Shown here: one piece after another, positions 43,136-52,700 of the stretch | Layout: the number at the start of each line of letters is the position of its first letter | How positions within the stretch are numbered: the stretch's first letter is position 1 | Assembly (NCBI RefSeq): GCF_012271785.1 | Contig: NZ_JAAWVT010000005.1 | Location: 186,001 to 250,000, forward strand | DNA length: 64,000 nt | Source of the DNA: Paeniglutamicibacter terrestris | Lineage (GTDB): Bacteria > Actinomycetota > Actinomycetes > Actinomycetales > Micrococcaceae | Direction of reading: 5' to 3' | Made by a program: the position numbers and the translations under genes | The notes under the pieces: generated by a model | The model's database searches: none | What the model saw: only the letters and a program-made list of their open reading frames with translations | What the model was told of the DNA's origin: nothing

Positions 43136-44548
43136 CTAGGAGAGATGTGCGGGCTCCTTAGACGAGGTGAGATCGTCGGGGCCTGCCGGGGTATGGCCCT
43201 GCTTGAATTCGTCACTAAACGGATCGCCCTGACGAGGTGCGTTGTAAAGGGCCTCGTCGAGAATCCCTTCGCGCTTGGCCACAATGGTGGGTACCAATGC
43301 CTGACCTGCGACGTTCACCGCGGTGCGGCCCATGTCCAAGATCGGATCGACGGCCAGAAGCAGTCCAACACCTTCCAACGGCAGGCCGAGGGTGGACAGC
43401 GTCAAGGTCAGCATGACCACCGCACCGGTGGTTCCGGCGGTAGCCGCCGATCCCAGCACCGAAACCAGGGCGATCAACAAGTAGTCGGTCAGTCCCAAAT
43501 TGATGCCGAAGAACTGGGCCACGAAGATCGCGGAGATCGCGGGGTAGATGGCGGCGCAGCCATCCATCTTGGTGGTGGCGCCCAGCGGTACGGCGAAGGA
43601 GGCGTAGCCGGCCGGCACGCCAAGGTTGCGCTCGGTCACGCGCTGGGTCAGCGGCAACGTGCCGATGGAGGAACGGGAGACAAACGCCAGCTGCACCGCC
43701 GGCCAGACACCGGAGAAGTACGCCTTGATGCTCAGGCCATGGGAACGAACCAGTACCGGGTAGAGCACAAAGAGCACCAGAGCCAGACCGATGTAGATCG
43801 CCACGGTGAATTTGCCCAGGGCGCCGATGGTGTCCCAGCCGTAGGTGGCCACGGCGTTACCGATCAAACCCACGGTGCCCAGTGGGGCCAGACGAATGAT
43901 CCACCACAGGACCTTCTGGATGACCGCGAGAATGGCGGCGGAGAAGTCCAAGAACGGACGTGCCGCATCCCCGACCTTCAGTGCCGCGACTCCCACGGTG
44001 ATCGCGATGACCAAAACCTGGAGCACGTTGAAGCTCAGTGCGGTGCTGATGTCCCCGGTTTCGGAGACCTTGTTGGTAGCGCCCAGGCCCAAGAAGTTCG
44101 AGGGGATCAATCCGATGAGGAACGACCACCAGTCACCGGTGCGTCCCTCGTATGCGGGAGGGGCGCTTTGTCCGGTTCCGGCTCCCGGGCGCAGCACGGT
44201 GCCCAGCACCATGCCGATGACCACGGAGATGGCCGAGGTGATGGCGAACCACAGGATCGTCTGCCAGGCCAGGCGTGCCGCATTGGTGACCTTGGCGAGG
44301 TTCGCGATCGATGCGACAACAGCGAAGAAAATCAGCGGGATGACCGCGGCCTTGAGCAGCGAGATGTAGCTCGTGCCGAGGGTTTCCAGCGTGATGCCCA
44401 GACCGGTTTTGGTGTCCTCGGTGTGGCCGGTGTACTTGGCCAGCAGACCTAGTCCCAGTCCCAAGATCAGGGCGATGATGATTTGCGGGCCGAACGCGGT
44501 CGCCCAGCTGGGGATGCGCCGCGTGGGCGTCTTCTCGGTGGTAGTCAC
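43136..44548 (-). CDS. Dicarboxylate/amino acid:cation symporter (DAACS family)
   Basis: The 470-residue carrier takes up glutamate, aspartate or C4-dicarboxylates with Na+ or protons. It has eight membrane segments and two re-entrant hairpins: the first with the serine-rich signature SRSSIGTLPLT, and a second with MDGCAAIYPAISAIFVAQ; GSAATAGTTGAVVML and LLLAVDPILDMGRTAVNVAG (with the substrate-binding Asp-Arg-Asn) follow. The C-terminal ~40 residues are polar. The GTG start lacks a clear ribosome-binding site. Divergent from the LuxR-type regulator gene, with 220 nt between them. Confidence 0.94.
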   Translation of the reverse strand: MTTTEKTPTRRIPSWATAFGPQIIIALILGLGLGLLAKYTGHTEDTKTGLGITLETLGTSYISLLKAAVIPLIFFAVVASIANLAKVTNAARLAWQTILWFAITSAISVVIGMVLGTVLRPGAGTGQSAPPAYEGRTGDWWSFLIGLIPSNFLGLGATNKVSETGDISTALSFNVLQVLVIAITVGVAALKVGDAARPFLDFSAAILAVIQKVLWWIIRLAPLGTVGLIGNAVATYGWDTIGALGKFTVAIYIGLALVLFVLYPVLVRSHGLSIKAYFSGVWPAVQLAFVSRSSIGTLPLTQRVTERNLGVPAGYASFAVPLGATTKMDGCAAIYPAISAIFVAQFFGINLGLTDYLLIALVSVLGSAATAGTTGAVVMLTLTLSTLGLPLEGVGLLLAVDPILDMGRTAVNVAGQALVPTIVAKREGILDEALYNAPRQGDPFSDEFKQGHTPAGPDDLTSSKEPAHLS

Positions 44549-44768
44549 CTAAAGAAATTAGGCGGCGGTCCATACCAAAGGACAGTCAACATTGAGCAAT
44601 GTTACGCAGGAGCCGTCAAATCGACGCAAAAGGGCGGTTTCTGTGACGAGTTCCATAGCCAAGCCCGCCGGTGTTAAGCTGGGCCTTCAACCACTCTGTG
44701 AAGTTTATCAATCACCTAACTTCGTAGCTGGCAAGCAGCTGTCGGTGCAACGCGAAATGGGGTAGCGG

Positions 44769-47351
44769 ATGTCGTGGGGAATGAAGCGAGACACTCTGTC
44801 CCGGCCGCGGCTTGATGCCTTGCTTGACGATGCCGTCACCTCCTCGATCGTGATCGTTCGCGGCGCCCGCGGATCCGGTAAACGTGTTGCGGTGCGCGAC
44901 TGGTTATCCCGCCGCGATCCCGGAGCCACACTCTGGAGCTGGATTGAATGCGACACCGTGGAGCATTCAATCCCCGAGACCATCGAGCGTCTGTGCGCGG
45001 CCTCCTCGGATCCCGAATCACACCTCGTGGTGCTTTCGGGATTTAGCTCCCTGCATGAACATCAGCTCTCGGCCCAGATTCAGGATTTGCTCCGGGACAA
45101 TCCGTATCGTCGTGTGGTCCTACTGAGCTGTGAATATCTTCAACTGGAACGTCAGCGGACGATGCTTCCGATCAGCATTTCCGTCGTTCCACCGCATCAG
45201 ATCTCCTTCACCGAGGAAGAAACCGCCAGCTACCTTGCCGGCACGGCCTTGGAGCACCTGGCACCGCGGCTTTCCAAAGACCTCGCTGGCACCCCGCAGC
45301 TGTTGCGTATGGCCAAGCTTCGAGCAGAAACGATGCTTGCGCCGGCATCGGCGCCGGGGGGACTCAAATCAGCTAAACAAGCATCCCCCTTGCTGGGCGT
45401 CTCGGCGACCCTGCGGGAGCTGAGCACCGAGGAGACGGACTTCTTATTTGCGGTCCACGGGGCAGTTGATCGTGATCTAAAACAGCAGCTCGACCAGGAG
45501 GTTTTTGCCCCCGGGCAGCTCGAATTCTTGAGTCTGCTCGCGGTGCCCACCACGGTGCCATTGGCGTTGCTGCCCGCACTGGTTCAGGGGCACAATGCGG
45601 AACCATCGGCCTGGCTGGCCGATCTGGAAGCCCGTGGCATGATCTACCGCTCGTCGCGTAACCCGGAGGAGGAATATTGCCTGCACCCGGTGCTGCGCCG
45701 CGTCCTGATCGGTTCCTATCTGGCCAAAGATGCACCCCGATTGCGCGAGCTACATGAGATATGTGCGCGCTTCGAAATGCTTCACGGTTCAGCCTTCCGG
45801 GCCTTACGACATGCGTTGACAGCACCGAATCACCAGCTGGCCTCCGATGTGTTGCGCATGCATGCGGATGAGTATCTTGATGGGGAGCTTGGTACCCGCG
45901 GGGCGGCGCTCCTTGATGACTTGCCACGCACCGTGTTGGCCCGGTACCCGTTGCTGGCCATCTGCCTCGCCGTCGCCTACAGTTCCACGGGCAAGTTCAA
46001 GCTCAAGACGGTGGAATTGCTGGCCTTGGCCGCTGCCGGAGCGCGCACGGTGGCCCGCAAGGCGCCGCCGCCGGACCGACTGGTGCTGATCATGGTCGAA
46101 TCCGTTGCCATGCGCCTGAGCGGCGTGGGCGATGCATCGGTGCGCTGTGCCCGCAGTGGCATTGCCCTGTATCTGGAGATGACACCGGGGCAACGTGATG
46201 CCATCGGTCCCTTTGAGGGTGCTCTCTTGATTCAACTCGCGCTGGGGCTGTATTCCGGTGGTATTGACGAGGAAGCTGCCGTCGCCGCCGAATTGGGAGT
46301 TGCCGCCGATGTGCGCCAAAACCGTGCGGGTAATGATCATTTTGCCGCTTCGGTTCAGGCGTTCCTCTATGCCCTGAGCGGGGATATTCACCGGGCCACG
46401 GAGCTCTTAGCCGAGGCAGCACCGGAACATTGGGCCAGTACGTCGGCGAACCCGTACTTCGCCAGTCCGTTTAGGGCAGCCTCCTTCCTATGCGCCATGG
46501 AGTCACAGCATTTCGAGGATGCGGCCCGGTGGCTAGAGCTGTTGCGTATCGACCAGCACAACAACGAGTTCTGGCCCGTTATTCGCTGGGCCGAGACCAT
46601 GCTGGCCGTGGTGAATGGCGAAACCACTGACTCGCTGGTGCGCATGCAGGGCTATTTGGCGCGTGAACGTGAGCAGCCCGTCGCGCCGAAGTCGGGGCGT
46701 CAATTGCTCGCCGCTGCTTCGAGCCTATTAAGTTTGGCGGTGGGTGACCCCACCAACGCCTTTAAAGCCACCATAAAATCGACGTCGTCCCCGGCCCGGG
46801 GGCTCCTGCAAGGTAGGGTGCGACTGGCTCAGGGTGATGCCGCCGAGGTCCTGCGGCTATGCACCGCCGTGGGACTGCCCGTGCAGCCACGGGCACGCTT
46901 TGAGCAGGCCGTTCTGGTTCTCGCGGCGAGCCTGCAGCAAAACAACCGTTCTGCCATCGGTGGGGCCATGCGCATGGTCGCCGCACTGAGCAAGGAATAC
47001 GGCTTGGGCAGTGCGCTGAACCTTCTGCCCGCCCCGGATTTGGAGCGGATTCTTTCCGAAGCCAGAACGATGCGCGTTGAGCTGATCATTGACCCCAATA
47101 CAGTCGCTAATATTCCCGGTGGTTTAGGCAGGACGCAATTAACCGCGCGGGAGCTTGCAGTACTGGCCGAGCTGGTGGAGAGCGGAAGTACCGCTGAGAT
47201 CGCGGAGCGCCAGTTTGTGTCCGTCAATACGGTCAAAAGTCAGCTGCGCAGCATCTATCGCAAGCTCGGAGTCTCGGATCGGACGGCGGCGCTAGACGCG
47301 GCGCGGGTACAGGGCCTGGTGACCAGCAAAGACGTCGAAGGGCTGGATTAG
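44769..47351 (+). CDS. Large LuxR-type regulator (LAL/MalT-like) with degenerate Walker motifs
   Basis: The 860-residue protein has an N-terminal STAND-like ATPase region, a long helical-repeat middle (residues about 330-760) and a C-terminal LuxR helix-turn-helix (LTARELAVLAELVESGSTAEIAERQFVSVNTVKSQLRSIYRKLGVSDRTAALDAARVQG). The P-loop is GARGSGKR (residues 32-39): the usual Ser/Thr after the Lys is Arg. The Walker B strand is LVVLSGF, with Ser-Gly where acidic residues are expected. Nucleotide hydrolysis is therefore doubtful. It is divergent from the DAACS transporter gene, a possible target. No autoinducer-binding domain is present. Confidence 0.9.
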   Translation: MSWGMKRDTLSRPRLDALLDDAVTSSIVIVRGARGSGKRVAVRDWLSRRDPGATLWSWIECDTVEHSIPETIERLCAASSDPESHLVVLSGFSSLHEHQLSAQIQDLLRDNPYRRVVLLSCEYLQLERQRTMLPISISVVPPHQISFTEEETASYLAGTALEHLAPRLSKDLAGTPQLLRMAKLRAETMLAPASAPGGLKSAKQASPLLGVSATLRELSTEETDFLFAVHGAVDRDLKQQLDQEVFAPGQLEFLSLLAVPTTVPLALLPALVQGHNAEPSAWLADLEARGMIYRSSRNPEEEYCLHPVLRRVLIGSYLAKDAPRLRELHEICARFEMLHGSAFRALRHALTAPNHQLASDVLRMHADEYLDGELGTRGAALLDDLPRTVLARYPLLAICLAVAYSSTGKFKLKTVELLALAAAGARTVARKAPPPDRLVLIMVESVAMRLSGVGDASVRCARSGIALYLEMTPGQRDAIGPFEGALLIQLALGLYSGGIDEEAAVAAELGVAADVRQNRAGNDHFAASVQAFLYALSGDIHRATELLAEAAPEHWASTSANPYFASPFRAASFLCAMESQHFEDAARWLELLRIDQHNNEFWPVIRWAETMLAVVNGETTDSLVRMQGYLAREREQPVAPKSGRQLLAAASSLLSLAVGDPTNAFKATIKSTSSPARGLLQGRVRLAQGDAAEVLRLCTAVGLPVQPRARFEQAVLVLAASLQQNNRSAIGGAMRMVAALSKEYGLGSALNLLPAPDLERILSEARTMRVELIIDPNTVANIPGGLGRTQLTARELAVLAELVESGSTAEIAERQFVSVNTVKSQLRSIYRKLGVSDRTAALDAARVQGLVTSKDVEGLD

Positions 47352-47829
47352 TTCCGCCCGGACGTGGCTGTTCTCCGGAATAGATGAGATTCGGGCGGTC
47401 AGCACCGCTGGGCTGGGGATTGGATTTCCACCATGGTGCGACTCGGAATAATCCCCCCACGCATCGATGCAGCCCCCAAGCATTGCATCCATACCGTCAT
47501 CCGAACAGTCCGGCGTCTGGCGCCTTCGTACATGAAGTGGAGTTATCCGCTGAACTGGATCGTGGTCGCTTCAACGTAATTCGTGGTGACAATCCAAACT
47601 ATTGCATGTTTTTCGTTGTGGTAATCAGGGGATTAGGTGGATTCACCCTCGCGTTCACCCTCTGTGCGGGGCATCTGCAAAGCGTCCACTGTTCAGTATT
47701 AAAGCTGTTGAAGAAAATGCGTCAACATCGGGGGGAATGTTGCGCGACGAGCTGTGCTCCGTGGTGATCTGTGTACCGGGGGCTGGGTCCCGATTGGTTC
47801 GGGACCCAGCCTTCGATGTTAATGCGCGA
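47352..47829. other. Intergenic region with terminator, no gene seen
   Basis: This 478-nt space lies between the LuxR-type gene and the stop of the DUF885 gene. A perfect 12-bp hairpin, GGCTGGGTCCCG (47781-47792) and CGGGACCCAGCC (47800-47811), lies 19 nt before the DUF885 stop and probably ends both transcripts. Positions 47570-47640 are A/T-rich. The only open frame (47384-47767 plus) shows no credible protein. Confidence 0.6.
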
Positions 47830-49497
47830 TTAGCCCAGCAGTGCCCGCTTTAGGGTGTCAAGACCGACTGAACCGACGCCCAGTGCCTGGGTGTGGAAGG
47901 CCTTGAGATCGAAGTCGGCCCCTGCGCTCGCGGCACGTTCGTCGCGGATTTGCTCCCAGAGGCGCTGCCCGACTTTGTATGCGGGGGCTTGGCCCGGCCA
48001 ACCCAGGTAGCGCGTGAATTCAAACTCCAGTTGGCCGGCGGAGATGTCCAGATTTTTCGACAGGAAGTCGAAGCCGCTTTCGCTGTCCCAGGTCCCGGAG
48101 CCCCAGGCTGCGGGGATCTCCAATTCGAGGTGGACGCCGATGTCGAAGACCACCCGGGCGGCACGCATGCGCTGGGCATCAAGCATGCCCAGGTAGTCAC
48201 CCGGGTCTGAGAGGAAGCCCAGATCGCGCATGAGCCGTTCGGCATACAGCGCCCAGCCTTCGCCATGACCCGAAACCCAGCAGGCGCTCCGGCGCCAGTC
48301 ATTAAGCGTATCTCGGGCCATGACTGCGGTGGCCACCTGCAGGTGGTGGCCCGGAACACCCTCGTGATAAACGGTGGTGAGCTCGGCCCAAGTGGTGAAC
48401 TGTTCCTCACCCTCGGGAACCGACCACCACATGCGTCCCGGACGGCTAAAGTCCTCCGACGGGCCGGTGTAGTAAATGCCACCCTCCTGAGTCGGGGCTA
48501 TCATGCACTGGATCTTGTCCATGGGAGCGGGGATGTCGAAGTGTGTTCCGGCCAGTGCGGCCAATGCCTCATCGGACTTCTGTTGCATCCAGCGCTGCAG
48601 CGCATCGGTGCCGGCCAGCTGGCGGGCTGGATCCTGATTCAGGATGAGTTTGGCTTCTTCAATGCTGGCGCCCGATGAGATCTGGTCGGCGACGCGTTGC
48701 TGCTCCTTGATGATGGAGTCCAGTTCTTCCACGCCCCACGCGTAGGTCTCCTCCAGATCGACCGCTGCACCCAGGAAGCGACGGGACATCAGCGCGTAGT
48801 ATTCGCGTCCCACGGCATCCTTCGTGGGGGAGGCAGGGAGCAGTTCATCTTCCAACACCGAGGCCAACAGTCGATAGGCGGCGTTGCAGGCCTCGGCGCC
48901 GGAGGTTAAACGCTCGGCGAGCTCCGGGGCCACCGCGGCACCGGAAGTGGACAGCGTTTCAAAGAATCCGCCGGATTTGGCGTAGTCACGTGCTTGGGTG
49001 ATCACGATCTTTACCTGGCGGGCGGCCGAGTACTGACCCTTGGCTGCCGAATCGCGCAAAGCTGCGATGTAACCGGCCATGGCGGCGGGCAAGTTGTGCA
49101 TGCGCTCGGCGATGAAGCCGTAGTCGGTGGCGGTTTCCTGGGGCATCAAATCGAAGATGGCGCGCAGCGACTGGGCGGTGGAGGCGATGTTGTTCAGCTC
49201 GGTTCGCTGCGTAGCGGCAATCTCAAGGTCCAGACCCAGACGCTCCTTCATGGCGTCGAGGGTGATTTCGTCCACCGCGTCAACCGGCTGTAGTGGTGCC
49301 AGCGCGGCCAGTGCTTCACGGGCGGCCTGAGTTTGAGCTTCGATACCGGCTGGCGAATAGTCGGAATATTCGGCCTCACGACCCGGCAGGCCTAACTCGG
49401 TGGCAAATTCGGGGATGAGTTCAAGCAGGCGGGCGAAATACTCGTTGGCGACGGTGTCGATGGCGCTGGGCGTGCGCGGGGAAGTGATGTCAGTCAT
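47830..49497 (-). CDS. DUF885 family protein (putative metallopeptidase-like)
   Basis: The 555-residue protein matches DUF885: an N-terminal helical region beginning ANEYFARLLELIPEFATELG, and the signature VYHEGVPGHHLQVATA, in which the HExxxxHH arrangement resembles zinc-binding motifs of M32/M3-type peptidases, and a later Glu-containing helix (HGEGWALYAERLMRDLG). Activity on peptides is inferred. No signal peptide is seen, so it is probably cytoplasmic. GGAG precedes the ATG. Confidence 0.9.
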   Translation of the reverse strand: MTDITSPRTPSAIDTVANEYFARLLELIPEFATELGLPGREAEYSDYSPAGIEAQTQAAREALAALAPLQPVDAVDEITLDAMKERLGLDLEIAATQRTELNNIASTAQSLRAIFDLMPQETATDYGFIAERMHNLPAAMAGYIAALRDSAAKGQYSAARQVKIVITQARDYAKSGGFFETLSTSGAAVAPELAERLTSGAEACNAAYRLLASVLEDELLPASPTKDAVGREYYALMSRRFLGAAVDLEETYAWGVEELDSIIKEQQRVADQISSGASIEEAKLILNQDPARQLAGTDALQRWMQQKSDEALAALAGTHFDIPAPMDKIQCMIAPTQEGGIYYTGPSEDFSRPGRMWWSVPEGEEQFTTWAELTTVYHEGVPGHHLQVATAVMARDTLNDWRRSACWVSGHGEGWALYAERLMRDLGFLSDPGDYLGMLDAQRMRAARVVFDIGVHLELEIPAAWGSGTWDSESGFDFLSKNLDISAGQLEFEFTRYLGWPGQAPAYKVGQRLWEQIRDERAASAGADFDLKAFHTQALGVGSVGLDTLKRALLG

Positions 49498-49732
49498 AAC
49501 TCCAACCCTAGCCGACGTGAAATAGATGTTGAAGGAAATTTCGTGATGGATTCGATGCCCGACGTGGTGAGGAACCCTCGAGTGCGACCTCGAAACGGGG
49601 CATGGGGAGAACTCACCATGGCAGGAGTTTGACCATCCTTTGTAGACTGGTGGGGTTCGACCCTTCCGCGGTGGGGCATCGCAGCCTGCGAATCCGGCTG
49701 ATTCGTGAAATCACAGCAAGGAATGACCGCAC

Positions 49733-52700
49733 ATGGCAAAGACCAGTCGAGCCCGGTGGACAGCACCGTTGAAGGGCACCGCTTTTAAAGCGGTGGTCAT
49801 TCCGGTGGTCGCCGCACTCGCCGTGGCTGGTGCCATCATCCACCCGGGATTCGAAACCGCGGACGTGGAATTGAACGACGGCGGCGTCTGGGTCACCAAC
49901 CAGGCCGAGGGCAAGATCGGGCACATCAACTACCAGTCGCGCGTCATCGACGGCGGCGTGGTCACGCCGCTGCCGCGCTACGACCTGGCCCAGCATGCCG
50001 AACGGGTCTTTGTCCGCAACCTCGAACAGGCCTCACTGACCACCATCGACCCCGCCATGGTCCAATTCGCGGGTGACAATAACCTGCCCGCCAACTCATC
50101 CTTCTCCTTCGGCACCTCCGTCGTGGCGGTCACCGACGACGAGCACGGCACCGTGCAGGCCACCCGCGCGGAGAACATTTCGGAATTCTCCGGTGAGGGT
50201 GCCTTGCCGATCATCGAGTCCAACGGCGAGGTCGCCGCGGTGGTCGGGGCCGATGACACCGTATGGACCGTCGACTACCAATCAGGGGTGCTCGCCGCCC
50301 ACACCATCGACGCCGAGGGCACCGCGCAGCCGCTCAGCGAGATCACCATCGAGGAATTGACCTCGATGGACAAGCCGCAGCTCAGCGCCGTCGGGGCGAC
50401 CGGCGTGGTGTTTGATGCGGCTTCCGGCGACGTCTACACCTCCACCGGCGGGCATACCACTGTGGAGAACCCGACGAACGCCAAGATCCAGGCCCCCGGT
50501 CCTGGAGCACCGGGCGTGGCGATTGCCCTGGATAACGCGCTGGCCACGGTGTCGCTGGACGGGCGCGATGTGAACTACGAGCAGGTTGATACCGCCGGAA
50601 CCCCCATCGAACCGGTACGCGTGGGTACCTGCACCTATGCCGCCTGGCAGACCAGCGCCCAGTATCTGCGCCACTGCGCGGACCCCGCGCAGAACCAGAA
50701 CATGCCCATCCCCGAAATGCCTCAGGGATCCGAGCTGAAATTCCGGGTCAACCGTGACGTGGTGGTGCTCAACGACATCTCCACCGGACAGGTCTGGCTG
50801 ATGAACGAGGGCATGGAGATCGTCAGCAACTGGAGCGATCTGGAACCGCCCAAGGGTGAGGGTGAGGCGAAGGAGGAAGAGACCAAGGAGATCACCGACG
50901 CCATCGAGCTGCCCAACCGCACCGAGAAAAACGAAAAACCGATCGCCGAGGACGACACCTTCGCAGTACGCCCCGGTCGGGCCACGCTGCTGCCGGTGCT
51001 CTACAACGATGTGGACCCCGATGGGGATCTGCTGCTGGCCGAGCTGGAAGGCGGCGGACCATCTTTGGGTGAGCTGCAGTCGGTGCATGACGGGACCGGC
51101 TTCCAGATCGTAGTTCCCAAGGACGCCAGCGGCACCGCACGATTCAGTTACACCGCCGCCGATGGGCGCGGTGGTACCGACACCGCAACCGTCAACCTCA
51201 AGGTCGTGGACGAAGACAGCAACGAGGCCCCGGAGCAGCAGCGCACCACCGTCCTGCAGGTCCGCCAGGGCGAATCGGCCAGCCGCAACCTGCTAACCGA
51301 CTGGACCGATGCCGAGGGTGATGACCTGCGCCTGCTCGGCGGTACCAGCGAGGGCGACGACGTCATCCGGGTTCGCCCCGACGGCACCCTGACCTTCCAG
51401 GACGATGGCAAACGCATCGGGCAGAAGGAAGTCACGATCCAAGTTTCCGATGGTCGCGAAAGCACCAAGGGCCGCGTGCTTGTCGAGGTGCTGGCCGACA
51501 CCGCCATCAAGCCGGTCACCGCGACCGATCACGTTCTCGCCCGCGTGGATGAGGCAACCAGCTTCGAACCCTTGCTCAACGATGTTGACCCCTCCGGGGG
51601 AGGGCTGCGTCTGGCCGGGGTGGACGACGTGTCCGGGCTTGAACTGAAGACCAACACGGAGACCGGTGCCGTCACCGTCACCGGAGATCGCCCCGGGACC
51701 TTCTACGCCGAGTACCTGGCCACCAACGGACCGGCCAGCGCACCGGGCTTGGTGCGCATCGATATTAAGGCGCCCGAGCCGAGCGACGCAGCCCCGGTCG
51801 CGGTGCGCGACATGGCGCTGCTGCCCTCCGGACAGGACGTGTTAGTTGACGTGCTGGGCAACGACTCCGACCCGGCCGGCGGCGTGCTGGTGGTCACCGG
51901 CGTGGAAAATAACCAAGAGGCTCCGTTCTCCACCAGCGTCGAACGCAATGCCCTGGTGCGCATCACCGACGTGCGCGGGCTGACCGACCCGACCACCATC
52001 AGCTACACCATCTCCAACGGTGCGACGGAAGCCACCGGCGAGATCCGAGTCGTGCCGATCCCCGCCCCGCCGCGCCTCGACCCGCCGCAGGCCAACCCGG
52101 ATTCGGTGACGGTACGCGCAGGCGACGTCGCGACGGTGAAGGTGCTGGAGAATGACATCCACCCCAACGGCGGCAAGCTAGAGCTGGCCCCGGAACTTCA
52201 GGAGACCGAGGACCTCGGTGAGGGTTCACTGATCTCCGTCGCCGATTCCACGGTGCGCTTCCGCGCCGGGGACTTCGAGGGTAAACCGCGCCAGGTCTCC
52301 GCCGTATATACCGTCGCCGGGCCCGATGGCCAGGAGGCCAGCGCGAGTGTGACCTTCGATGTGCAGCCAGCGGCCGACGCGAACGACCTGGAGAAGAACA
52401 CCCCGCCGAACCCGTTGCCGGTTCAGGGCCGGGTCTTCGCCGGCAGCAGCACCAGCGTGCAGGTGCCGCTGGATGCCATCGACCCCGACGGCGACTCGGT
52501 GTCGCTGGTCCAGTTCGGATCTTCGCCCCGCTTCGGGACGGCAAAAATTCGTGGCTCGGCCATCGACTACACCGCCAACAAGGATGCCTCGGGCACCGAC
52601 GAATTCAGCTACATCGTGGAAGACCGGCTCGGCGCCCGTTCCACCGCCACCGTGAAGATTGGCATCGCTCCGCTCTCGGAGGCCAACAATCCGCCGGTGG

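Noticed and set aside
47384-47767. 127-codon plus-strand frame after the LuxR-type gene
   Set aside because: Low-quality composition, no ribosome-binding site, no recognisable domain.
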